DNA of 64,000 nucleotides from Hoylesella enoeca JCM 12259. GTDB taxonomy: Bacteria; Bacteroidota; Bacteroidia; Bacteroidales; Bacteroidaceae. Under the pieces are notes generated by a model, which was given only the letters and a program-made list of their open reading frames with translations, was not told the DNA's origin and searched no databases. Below are positions 1 to 7,731 of this stretch, piece after piece; the first letter of the stretch is position 1; each line of letters starts with the position of its first letter. The stretch is taken from positions 1 through 64,000 of the forward strand of contig NZ_BAIX01000005.1 in NCBI RefSeq assembly GCF_000613405.1, written 5' to 3'. The position numbers were made by a program, and so were the translations under genes.

Positions 1-73
1 GCAGTGTAAAAGGACATTGGCCGAAATCTCTTTTCCACCTTTCCATTCTTTCACTTTTTCACTTCTCTCCTTT

Positions 74-1015
74 TTAAAAGAATTTAATCTCTTCTCCTTC
101 GATCTCACTCAGCAGGAGATTAGCCAACCGACTCGTGCCCAAACGGAACCATTTATTAGTCAACCATTTGTCGCCGAGCACTTCTTTTACGATTGTGTAA
201 TAGGTGAGTGCATCCATCACACTGTTGATTCCGCCTGCGGGCTTGAAGCCGATCTGTATTCCCGTCTCGTCGTAATATTCCTTGATGGCTTGGCACATCA
301 CGTAAGCGGCCTCGGGTGTAGCAGCAATTTTCTCCTTGCCTGTTGATGTTTTGATGTAGTCGGCACCTGCATACATCGATAAAATGGAGGCTTTTTTGAT
401 GTCGGAAGCATTACGGAGGCAGCCCGTTTCGAGGATAACTTTCATTGCAGCAGTGCCACACGTCTGCTTCAACTCGCTGATATCGTCACACACGCCTTCG
501 TAATCGCCGCTGAGAAACTTGCCTACCGGCATCACGATATCAATCTCCGTGGCTCCGTCTTTCACGGCTAATGCCGTCTCGGCAATCTTTACTTCGATGA
601 GCGCCTGCGATGAAGGGAAACTCCCGGAGACGCAAGCAATCTCCACGCCGTCTACTTCTAATGTCTCGCTCACAATCGAAGCAAAACACGGATAAACGCA
701 GATCGTGGCTACGTGGGGTAGATTTGGGTAGGCGGCGTCAAACTGATTGACACGCTCGGTGAATGCCATCACACTCTCATCAGAGTCTGTTGTCTTGAGC
801 GTTGTGAGTTCGATGCTACCGAAAAGGAACTTTTTTGTCTCTAAATTGTCGTTTTCGTGCACTTTTTCAGCGATGATTTGCTGCACGGCCGTGCGCACTT
901 CATCGTCGTTGATGTCTGTGTTGTACTTGTTGAGAACCTCTTCATAGCGACTCTTTTGCGGCTCATCATGATGGTGATGATGATGAGTTGGTTCGACGTT
1001 TGGTGTTGTTGTCAT
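74..1015 (-). CDS. deoC: Deoxyribose-phosphate aldolase with a natural His6 stretch
   Basis: Cleaves 2-deoxyribose-5-phosphate to glyceraldehyde-3-phosphate and acetaldehyde in the cytoplasm, as part of deoxynucleoside catabolism. The 313-aa protein has the class I aldolase signatures: KVILETG around residue 192 and YIKTSTGK around residue 222, whose first Lys (K222) matches the Schiff-base lysine of the family. FKPAGGI lies nearer the C-terminus. The N-terminal 55 or so residues are an extension compared with E. coli DeoC and include six consecutive His (residues 11-16). The start codon lies 2 nt past the stop of the dtd-mazG gene, so the two are almost certainly co-transcribed. Length and motifs leave little doubt about the family. 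Confidence 0.95.
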   Translation of the reverse strand: MTTTPNVEPTHHHHHHDEPQKSRYEEVLNKYNTDINDDEVRTAVQQIIAEKVHENDNLETKKFLFGSIELTTLKTTDSDESVMAFTERVNQFDAAYPNLPHVATICVYPCFASIVSETLEVDGVEIACVSGSFPSSQALIEVKIAETALAVKDGATEIDIVMPVGKFLSGDYEGVCDDISELKQTCGTAAMKVILETGCLRNASDIKKASILSMYAGADYIKTSTGKEKIAATPEAAYVMCQAIKEYYDETGIQIGFKPAGGINSVMDALTYYTIVKEVLGDKWLTNKWFRLGTSRLANLLLSEIEGEEIKFF

Positions 1016-1017
1016 TT

Positions 1018-1809
1018 TTATTTCAGTTTATTGTTATTAAGATGTCGTGTTTGATCGCGTGCAGTTTTCTTATCCATGTTTTTCCGAAAGGCTTCGGTTA
1101 AGTCGACACCAGTCTGGTTTGCAAGGCAGAGTAGCACCCAAAGCACGTCTGCCATTTCGTCTCCGAGATCGTGATTCTCACCTTTTTTGAAGCTCTGATC
1201 ACCGTAAGTGCGGGCCATAATACGTGCCAATTCGCCCACTTCTTCGGTCAGACACGCCATATTTGTCAGTTCCGAAAAATAGCGCACACCGTAAGTCTTC
1301 ACCCATTTGTCCACGAGTTGTTGGGCCGAGACAAGCGAAAGTATCTCTGTTGGAGCCTTTTCGGGGTGCGGGTGTTCCATCACCATCGTCACCGGACCAT
1401 CGTTGACGAGTTCCACCTGCATGTCGGCGCCGAATTCACCAGTGGCCACCGGTTTGCCCAACAGTGTGGAGAGGCGTTTGCAAAAGGCTTCATAGAGCGG
1501 GATTGCCACCGTGTGCGGTGCGGCATTGATCCATGACGGACGGTTGCCTTTGCGACAATCGCCCATCAAAGTGAATTGACTCACCACGATGATTTCGCCC
1601 CCGATGTCGGTCACAGAGCGATTCATTACGCCTTGTTCATCGTCGAAAATGCGCAATGCAATCGTCTTTTTTGAGAGCCATTCCAAGTCTTCGCCAGTGT
1701 CGTCGGGCGCAATTCCCACGAGCACTAAAAGTCCCTGACCAATCGTTGATTTCACTTTTCCATTGATAGTGACCGTTGCTCGTTTCACCCTTTGTATGAC
1801 AAGTCTCAT
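1018..1809 (-). CDS. dtd: D-aminoacyl-tRNA deacylase fused to a MazG-like pyrophosphohydrolase
   Basis: Residues 1 to about 150 are a complete Dtd domain (MRLVIQRVK start, VVSQFTLMGD, KGNRPSW, VNDGPVT), which removes D-amino acids from mischarged tRNA. Residues from about 160 to 263 are a MazG-like NTP pyrophosphohydrolase with LTEEVGELAR and GDEMADVLW metal-binding helices, probably a house-cleaning nucleotidase. In related genomes these are, to my knowledge, usually two adjacent genes. Here there is no stop between them and no ATG for the second domain near the junction (about 1325-1370). A -7 element (1814-1821) lies only 4 nt before the ATG, which suggests a leaderless mRNA. The fusion could be real or could come from an indel, given how many occur in this window. 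Confidence 0.88.
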   Translation of the reverse strand: MRLVIQRVKRATVTINGKVKSTIGQGLLVLVGIAPDDTGEDLEWLSKKTIALRIFDDEQGVMNRSVTDIGGEIIVVSQFTLMGDCRKGNRPSWINAAPHTVAIPLYEAFCKRLSTLLGKPVATGEFGADMQVELVNDGPVTMVMEHPHPEKAPTEILSLVSAQQLVDKWVKTYGVRYFSELTNMACLTEEVGELARIMARTYGDQSFKKGENHDLGDEMADVLWVLLCLANQTGVDLTEAFRKNMDKKTARDQTRHLNNNKLK

Positions 1810-1813
1810 TTTA

Positions 1814-1821
1814 CAAAGGTA
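1814..1821 (-). promoter_or_regulatory. -7 promoter element of dtd-mazG-deoC
   Basis: TACCTTTG on the minus strand matches the Bacteroidota TAnnTTTG element. It ends 4 nt before the dtd ATG, so transcription would start at or next to the start codon. No convincing -33 element was found. Confidence 0.5.
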
Positions 1822-2029
1822 TTTAATTTTGTGAAAACAACCAAATCTCTGCTCCTAAAATCATGATTTTGGTGTTGGAGAGTAATTCTTTGATACGATT
1901 TTGAGCCAATCGAAGCAGTTTGTTGATGCCGATTGATTCGCAGATTTTTGATGCTTGAGTCTTTTTGCAACTTATTGATAATCAATAGGTAATATGGATT
2001 TGTGGTGAGAATGGCATAAAAAAGATTTA

Positions 2030-2117
2030 CAACTAACGCTTTATGAGAGTCCCACTAAGTCTCTTTTGCACGCTGATTAATGCTTTTTCGTCGTGCGATG
2101 AACTGTTTCTTGCGCTT
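2030..2117. repeat. 22-bp repeat array overlapping the 3' end of uvrC
   Basis: Four contiguous 22-bp units start at 2030, 2052, 2074 and 2096. They share the pattern of the dispersed family (CAACTAACG..., CCACTAAGT..., TGATTAATG..., CGATGAACTGTT...). The last two units run into uvrC, so the array supplies its stop codon and about its last 12 codons. The units are more diverged than in the best arrays. Confidence 0.65.
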
Positions 2118-3939
2118 GAAAATGGGCCAACACGATCTTGGCGCGTAGTCTTCCGACGATTGATGTGAGCGTATGGAAATCAGCTTCTTTGATGTTTTGC
2201 ACTGTCTTTAAGGTTTGGAGAAGTGCCTGTTTACTTTTGGGACCGATACCGCGAATGTCGTCTAACTCGCTGTGCAACGCACGTTTGCTGCGTTTGTTAC
2301 GGTGGAAAGCGATGGCATAACGGTGCACCTCGTCTTGGATATGTGCCAAAACGCGGAATAATTCTGATTTGATATTGAGCGCAATGGCAATCGGGGGAAA
2401 TCCGTAAAGCAATTCGTTGGTGCGGTGACGATCGTCTTTGACCAGGCCAGCAATGGGAATATTCATTCCCAATTCGTCTTCTATGACTTTCCGAACGACT
2501 TCCATCTGCCCCTTTCCACCGTCGGTGATGATGAGATCGGGCAGCCGTTCGCCTTCGGACAATATCTTGCTGTAACGCCGACGTACCACTTCCTGCATCG
2601 ATGCGTAGTCGTCTGGTCCTGTGACTGTCTTGATGTTGTATTTTCGATAATCCTTTTTCGACGGTTTCATCGCTTTGAAAACGATGCAGCCTGCCACCGC
2701 ATCAGTGCCCGAAATGTTTGAATTGTCGAAACATTCGATCTGGAATGGGAGTTTGGGCAGGTGTAATTTGTCTTGCAGCTCTTTCATTAAGCGTGTCGCT
2801 CTTTGCTCCGGATTGAGCTTTTCGGTTTGTTTCAATCGATCGAATTTATATTGCTTGCAGTTCATTTCCGACAGTTCCAGCAGGCGTTTTCTCTCTCCTT
2901 GGCGCGGAATAACAAATTTTACACCTTTTAATTTCCACTCTATCTCGAATGGCACAAGGATCTCTCGGGCTGTGCTTTGCAGTCTTTCGCGGATGTCGGT
3001 GATAGCTGTGATGAGCAAATCGGCATCTGCTTCGTGTAATTTCCGCTTATATTCGAACGTAAAACTCTGGTTGATCGTACCGTTTTTGACGTGAATGTAA
3101 TTGATGAAAGCATTCTTGTGGTTGTCATCATTGGTGATCGTGAAAACGTCGATATCATCGATTGTGTGGCTCACAACCTCGCTTTTAGTGCAGAAATGCT
3201 TGATCAGCAGATACCTCTTTTTCAAGACTTCGGCTTCTTCAAACTTCAATTCGTCTGCTTTTTTTTGCATCATCTCATAGATTACTTGACTCACTTTGCG
3301 GACATTCCCTTTCAAAATCTCTCGCGCCTGGGCGATGTTCTCTCGATATTCTTCATAAGAGATCTTGCCGATGCAGGGCGCGTCGCAGTTCTTGATATGA
3401 AATTCCAAACAGGCTTTATATTTTCCTTGTTGGATATTTTCAAGTTCAAGCAGATAGTGACAAGTGCGGGGTTTGCAGAGTTTGTTGATGAGTTCGAGCA
3501 TTGCGTTCATACCTGTGACATTGCTGTAGGGTCCATAATAAGTGCCGAGCCTATGGTCTATGATGCGCGTTTTGAGTATTCGAGGAAATGTTTCGTTGGT
3601 AATGCAGATGCTGGGGTAGGTTTTTCCGTCTTTCAGCAACACATTGTAACGAGGATTGTATTTCTTAATGAGACTGTTTTCCAGTAGGAGTGCGTCTTCT
3701 TCTGTTTTGACAACTGTGTAAGAAATGTCATGAATCTTGCTCACAAGTACCTTTGTCTTGAATCGGTCCACCTCTTTGTGAAAGTATGATGCCACACGAT
3801 GCTTCAATCGCTTAGCCTTTCCTACATAGATAATGGTGTGGTTATCGTCATAGAATTGGTAGCTGCCAGGCTTTTCGGGCATGTTTGAAACGATATTCTT
3901 TAAGCGTGAAAGACGCTTCTCGTCTTCGTTCTTTGTCAT
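2077..3939 (-). CDS. uvrC: UvrABC excision nuclease subunit C
   Basis: Makes both incisions around DNA lesions during nucleotide excision repair. The 620-aa protein has the GIY-YIG nuclease domain at the N-terminus (PGSYQFYD, IIYVGKAK), a UVR coiled-coil near residues 210-245, the RNase-H-like endonuclease domain (ECFDNSNISGTDAV around residue 400) and C-terminal helix-hairpin-helix motifs (DIRGIGPKSKQALL). The length is normal. A good Shine-Dalgarno sequence (AAAGGAG) precedes the ATG by 7 nt. The last dozen residues (ending RTTKKH) are encoded inside a 22-bp repeat array, so this tail is unlikely to be conserved. It sits between apt and dtd in the usual order for the phylum. Confidence 0.97.
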   Translation of the reverse strand: MTKNEDEKRLSRLKNIVSNMPEKPGSYQFYDDNHTIIYVGKAKRLKHRVASYFHKEVDRFKTKVLVSKIHDISYTVVKTEEDALLLENSLIKKYNPRYNVLLKDGKTYPSICITNETFPRILKTRIIDHRLGTYYGPYSNVTGMNAMLELINKLCKPRTCHYLLELENIQQGKYKACLEFHIKNCDAPCIGKISYEEYRENIAQAREILKGNVRKVSQVIYEMMQKKADELKFEEAEVLKKRYLLIKHFCTKSEVVSHTIDDIDVFTITNDDNHKNAFINYIHVKNGTINQSFTFEYKRKLHEADADLLITAITDIRERLQSTAREILVPFEIEWKLKGVKFVIPRQGERKRLLELSEMNCKQYKFDRLKQTEKLNPEQRATRLMKELQDKLHLPKLPFQIECFDNSNISGTDAVAGCIVFKAMKPSKKDYRKYNIKTVTGPDDYASMQEVVRRRYSKILSEGERLPDLIITDGGKGQMEVVRKVIEDELGMNIPIAGLVKDDRHRTNELLYGFPPIAIALNIKSELFRVLAHIQDEVHRYAIAFHRNKRSKRALHSELDDIRGIGPKSKQALLQTLKTVQNIKEADFHTLTSIVGRLRAKIVLAHFQAQETVHRTTKKH

Positions 3940-3977
3940 TTGATTTCTCCTTTATTTAAAGGCGATTTGTGCCTTTG

Positions 3978-3993
3978 TGTTTCACGTGGAACG
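3978..3993. promoter_or_regulatory. parS-like site, variant copy
   Basis: TGTTTCACGTGGAACG differs at two positions from the bacterial parS consensus TGTTTCACGTGAAACA bound by ParB. It lies just upstream of uvrC, about 790 bp from a better copy at 4772-4787. Confidence 0.5.
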
Positions 3994-4028
3994 CTATTCC
4001 CCTCCGCTGAACGATGTGAGTCTGTCGG

Positions 4029-4160
4029 CGATTGATGATCAACCGGGTTGTGAGTAAGATAAAGCTGTTTCCTCATTAGATGGTTTTCGTCTTGTGAAAA
4101 GCATCTGTTTGCACTGCGAAAAGCCGTTATTCGCATTTCGTTTAACGGCTTTTCGCAAGT
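4029..4160. repeat. 22-bp repeat array between apt and uvrC, about six units
   Basis: Six units in strict 22-bp phase start at 4029, 4051, 4073, 4095, 4117 and 4139; a weaker one may precede at 4007. The last three carry the GAAAAGC / TAACGGCTTTTCG subtype. Units 4117-4138 and 4139-4160 are largely inverted complements (AAAAGCCGTTA and TAACGGCTTTT) and could fold into a hairpin. Confidence 0.7.
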
Positions 4161-4206
4161 GCTCTAAATATTCCTGATTTCTCGCTTGTTGCCTTGTGTC
4201 TTCTTG

Positions 4207-4737
4207 CTATACTTTTATAAGGCTGGAGATTTCAAGCTCGTTGTCGAAAGCTTCACGTCCGTTCATGCCCTCATTGACCAATTCGATGATGAAATTTGCA
4301 TACACTTTCTTCGGATGGAATTTCTTAACGAGATCATAAGCTGCTTTCATCGTTCCGCCGGTTGCTAACAAATCGTCGTGTAAGAGAATAACGTCGGTTT
4401 CATCGATGGCGTCCTTGTGAATCTCGATCGTGTCTTTCCCATATTCCTTGGCATAGCTTTCTTGAACGGTCTCACACGGCAGTTTGCCGGGCTTTCTGCA
4501 CAGGACGATACCGGCATTCAGACGTAATGCCAATGCGGATGACATCACAAAGCCTCGACTTTCGATGCCAACGATCTTGGTAATACCTTTGTCCTTGTAA
4601 AGCTCATACATCTCTTCGGTGATCTCTTTGAGACACTCTGGGTTTTTAAATAAGGTGGTGACATCTCTGAAATTGACGCCTTTTTTGGGCCAATCTGGAA
4701 TACATCTCAGATTGTCTAACAATAGTTTGTTGTTCAT
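4207..4737 (-). CDS. apt: Adenine phosphoribosyltransferase
   Basis: Salvages adenine to AMP using PRPP in the cytoplasm. The 176-aa protein has the type I phosphoribosyltransferase fold with the PRPP-binding motif VILLHDDLLATGGTM near residue 120, the family signature IVGIESRGFVMSSALA, and the N-terminal DWPKKGVNFRD typical of Apt. I chose the ATG of MNNKLLL over an upstream in-frame TTG. It lies between uvrC and mnmG, separated from uvrC by a repeat array and flanked by two parS-like palindromes. The assignment is secure. Confidence 0.95.
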   Translation of the reverse strand: MNNKLLLDNLRCIPDWPKKGVNFRDVTTLFKNPECLKEITEEMYELYKDKGITKIVGIESRGFVMSSALALRLNAGIVLCRKPGKLPCETVQESYAKEYGKDTIEIHKDAIDETDVILLHDDLLATGGTMKAAYDLVKKFHPKKVYANFIIELVNEGMNGREAFDNELEISSLIKV

Positions 4738-4771
4738 TTTCAATGCGTTATGAATTTATTTAATACCTGTT

Positions 4772-4787
4772 TGTTTCACGTGAAACG
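4772..4787. promoter_or_regulatory. parS-like centromere site
   Basis: TGTTTCACGTGAAACG matches the conserved bacterial parS sequence at 15 of 16 positions and contains a perfect 14-bp palindrome (GTTTCAC/GTGAAAC). It lies between apt and mnmG, and in many bacteria mnmG (gidA) is close to oriC, where parS sites cluster. Confidence 0.72.
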
Positions 4788-4788
4788 A

Positions 4789-6660
4789 TTATCTGTGGAG
4801 TAAAACGAGCAAAACATTGATGTCACTCGGCGATACTCCGGGGATGCGACTGGCTTGTGCGAGTGTCTCCGGATTGATTCTTGCAAGTTTTTGACGACCC
4901 TCAGTGGAGATTTCGTGCAGTTTTTCGTAGTCGAATCTGTCTTTGATCTTGATGCCTTCAAGGCGATGCATCTTCTCTGCTACGATTTTTTCTCGTTCAA
5001 TATAACCATTATATTTCATTTTGATCTCGGCTGCTTCGGCTATTTCTTCACACCGGTTCGGGGCTGAATCAATCAATGTCTTTAATTCGGGAATGATCGT
5101 TGAGAGATTACCCAATGTGATTTGCGGACGCGCAATGAGATCAGCCACCTTGCAACCTTCATGAAGTGGGGTGGTGCCGATGGCTTCTAACTGCGCATTT
5201 ATTTCTTTTGGTTTCACCGAAGTGGTGTTGCAGAAGTCTATGATACGAGTAATGGCTTCTTTCTTTTGCATCCACCAATCATACCGATTACGGTCGGCCA
5301 GTCCTATTTGATAGGCTCTCTCGGTGAGACGAGCATCAGCATCGTCTTGCCTTAATAAAATTCGGTATTCTGCACGGGATGTAAACATCCGATAAGGCTC
5401 GTCTACTCCTTTGGTGGTTAAGTCATCAATGAGTACTCCGATATAGCTTTCGTCCCGATTCATCGTGAATGTTTGGTTGCCAGTGCACTGTAAGGCGGCG
5501 TTGATCCCGGCTACAATTCCTTGTCCTCCAGCTTCTTCGTAACCTGTGGTTCCGTTGACTTGGCCGGCGAAGAACAGACCTTTCACGACCTTGGATTCTA
5601 ATGTTTGTTTGAGTTGTGTCGGATCGAAGTAATCGTATTCGATCGCGTAGCCAGCTCGATAAATTCTTGCTTCGCGCAGAGCTGGTATCTGGTGAAGTGC
5701 GTTTAACTGTATGTCCATTGGCATACTGGATGAAAAACCGTTGAGATACATCTCATTTGTGCTTTCGCCTTCTGGCTCTAAAAACAGCGGGTGTTGATCT
5801 TTGTCTGGGAAAGTGACAATTTTGGTTTCGATGGATGGGCAATATCGTGGGCCCGTACTTTGAATTTGTCCGTTGAAAAGGGGCGAATCTGCAAGTCCTT
5901 GGTTAAGAATTTCGTGCGATTCTTTCGTTGTATAGCATGTCCAACACGGCAATTGTTTCAACTTCCGATTTTCACCGATATAACTGAATTGGTGAAAATC
6001 GGTTTCACCGTCTTGTCTTTCCATATCTTCGAAATGTACACTTCGGGCGTCGATGCGTACCGGTGTGCCTGTCTTCATTCGTGAAACGCGAATGCCGTGA
6101 CGTGAGATACTTTCGCTGAAATGGTAAACTGCGGGTTCAGAGCATCGTCCGCCGGGAATCTGATAGCGTCCGATGTGCATCAATCCATTAAGAAATGTAC
6201 CTGCGGTAACGATAATGCTTTTGGCTCGAAACTCTGCTCCCCATATCGTTCGAATGCCAACGGCTTCACCATTCTCTACAATCAGTTCGTCGGCTTGATC
6301 TTGCCAAATGCTTAAATGATCGATTTCATCGAGCTTTTTACGCCATTCTAAAATGAATTTCATGCGATCGCATTGGGCACGAGGACTCCATACGGCTGGT
6401 CCTTTACCACGATTAAGCATTCGAAATTGTATCGCTGTGGCATCGGTTATTTGTCCCATTTGTCCGCCGAGAGCATCGATCTCACGTACGATTTGCCCTT
6501 TCGCTATTCCTCCTACAGCTGGGTTGCAGCTCATTTGGGCGATTTTGTTCATGTCCATTGTGATGAGGCAGGTTTTTGCACCGAGTTTAGCAGCGGCTGA
6601 AGCAGCCTCACAGCCCGCATGTCCACCACCAATAATGAGGACATCATATTTAAATTGCAT
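4789..6660 (-). CDS. mnmG: tRNA U34 carboxymethylaminomethyl-modifying enzyme MnmG
   Basis: FAD-dependent partner of MnmE that modifies the wobble uridine of several tRNAs. The 623-aa protein begins with the FAD-binding loop IIGGGHAGCEAA (residues 9-20) and has the family signatures GGQMGQITDATAIQFRMLN, GRCSEPAVY, GLFFAGQVNGTTGYEEAGGQG and FTSRAEYR. The C-terminal helical domain that contacts MnmE and tRNA is complete. Its stop lies 2 nt from the parS-like site upstream of apt. Length and motifs are normal. Confidence 0.97.
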   Translation of the reverse strand: MQFKYDVLIIGGGHAGCEAASAAAKLGAKTCLITMDMNKIAQMSCNPAVGGIAKGQIVREIDALGGQMGQITDATAIQFRMLNRGKGPAVWSPRAQCDRMKFILEWRKKLDEIDHLSIWQDQADELIVENGEAVGIRTIWGAEFRAKSIIVTAGTFLNGLMHIGRYQIPGGRCSEPAVYHFSESISRHGIRVSRMKTGTPVRIDARSVHFEDMERQDGETDFHQFSYIGENRKLKQLPCWTCYTTKESHEILNQGLADSPLFNGQIQSTGPRYCPSIETKIVTFPDKDQHPLFLEPEGESTNEMYLNGFSSSMPMDIQLNALHQIPALREARIYRAGYAIEYDYFDPTQLKQTLESKVVKGLFFAGQVNGTTGYEEAGGQGIVAGINAALQCTGNQTFTMNRDESYIGVLIDDLTTKGVDEPYRMFTSRAEYRILLRQDDADARLTERAYQIGLADRNRYDWWMQKKEAITRIIDFCNTTSVKPKEINAQLEAIGTTPLHEGCKVADLIARPQITLGNLSTIIPELKTLIDSAPNRCEEIAEAAEIKMKYNGYIEREKIVAEKMHRLEGIKIKDRFDYEKLHEISTEGRQKLARINPETLAQASRIPGVSPSDINVLLVLLHR

Positions 6661-7016
6661 ACGCTATAAGTTTCTGGATTGTTGAGCTTTTAAGCCAAGC
6701 GCAACGTATTCTCTCGTTACTTATTCCTTAGGATATTGCTAATCGCTTTCAATTTTTTTGTTTGTCGATTTGCAATCTCGCTTTCTTTACTTAAATTCTC
6801 TGCTTTTTCTTTTTTCCGCAAAAGTAAGAATTTTAATTTGATTTTTGGTGAAAAACCTTTGATTAATCACTAAAATATAGTATTTTTGCACACAAATTAG
6901 GGGTGAAACATCCTTATAAGTGGGTATTGTTTCACTTGAAAAGTGTGTCAGAAAGTTAGAAAAGCAAAACGGAAAATCAAAAAAATAACAATTAAATAAT
7001 TAAAAATCAATCATTT
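6661..7016. promoter_or_regulatory. Intergenic region with the frdCAB promoter
   Basis: This divergent 356-bp gap holds a textbook Bacteroidota promoter for frdC: TTTG at 6858-6861, a 19-nt spacer and TATTTTTG at 6881-6888. The resulting leader would be about 125 nt, AT-rich and without a strong Shine-Dalgarno sequence. I see no further gene or repeat here. Confidence 0.75.
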
Positions 7017-7700
7017 ATGTGGTTAATTAATTCATCTATCGGTAGGAAGGTGATCATGTCGGTAACCGGCATTGCGCTTGTCTTATTCCTGACATTTCAT
7101 ATGTCGATGAACGTAGTGGCACTCTTTTCGGGTAGTGCTTACAATTTGATTTGTGAATTTCTGGGTGCCAACTGGTATGCCGTCGTTGCTACAGTGGGCC
7201 TGGGTGCACTCACAGTGATTCACATTGTCTATGCATTTATCTTGACAGCGCAGAATCGTAGAGCACGTGGCGCAGAGCGTTATGCCGTTACCGACTGGAG
7301 TCCTAAGGTAGAGTGGGCATCGAGAAATATGCTGGTGCTGGGTTTGATTATTGTATTGGGTCTGCTGTTGCATCTTTTCAATTTTTGGTATAATATGATG
7401 TTTGCCGAGCTTCTGCATCTTCCCACGCGCTTCAGTCCGTCTGATGGCTTTGCATATATTCAGGAAACGTTCAACAATCCGGTGTTTGTCGTGCTCTATG
7501 TTGTATGGTTAGCAGCCCTTTGGTTTCATCTTTCGCATGGCTTTTGGAGTGCAATGCAGACCTTGGGAATCAATGGAAAGATTTGGTTCGACCGTTGGAA
7601 GACGATTGGTTTGGTTTATACGACCTTGCTGATGTTAGGCTTTTTAGTTGTCGTTTTAGCTTTCGCGTTCGGCTGTGCACCCAGTCTCTGTTGTCGATAA
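7017..7700 (+). CDS. frdC: Fumarate reductase / succinate dehydrogenase cytochrome b subunit
   Basis: Membrane anchor of the quinol:fumarate reductase complex, carrying heme b and the quinol site. The 227-aa protein has five hydrophobic segments, the first two near residues 13-35 and 55-80, with His residues in them (TFHMSMN, IHIVYAF, LHLFNFW, FHLSHGFWSAMQ) fitting heme ligation as in the Wolinella-type diheme subunit. It is first in an operon with frdA (31 nt downstream) and frdB. In anaerobic Bacteroidota this complex reduces fumarate to succinate as the terminal electron sink. It could work in either direction; the host's likely lifestyle favours reduction. Confidence 0.93.
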   Translation: MWLINSSIGRKVIMSVTGIALVLFLTFHMSMNVVALFSGSAYNLICEFLGANWYAVVATVGLGALTVIHIVYAFILTAQNRRARGAERYAVTDWSPKVEWASRNMLVLGLIIVLGLLLHLFNFWYNMMFAELLHLPTRFSPSDGFAYIQETFNNPVFVVLYVVWLAALWFHLSHGFWSAMQTLGINGKIWFDRWKTIGLVYTTLLMLGFLVVVLAFAFGCAPSLCCR

Positions 7701-7731
7701 TTCATCCTTTATTACGTAAAAAATAACGATT

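Noticed and set aside
1810..2029. Possible 22-bp repeats upstream of dtd
   Set aside because: Motifs such as TTGATGC recur, but the spacing found was about 25 bp and the core is not that of the family.
3936..4136. 66-aa minus-strand frame upstream of uvrC
   Set aside because: It lies in a repeat array and a parS-like site, with no recognisable protein features.
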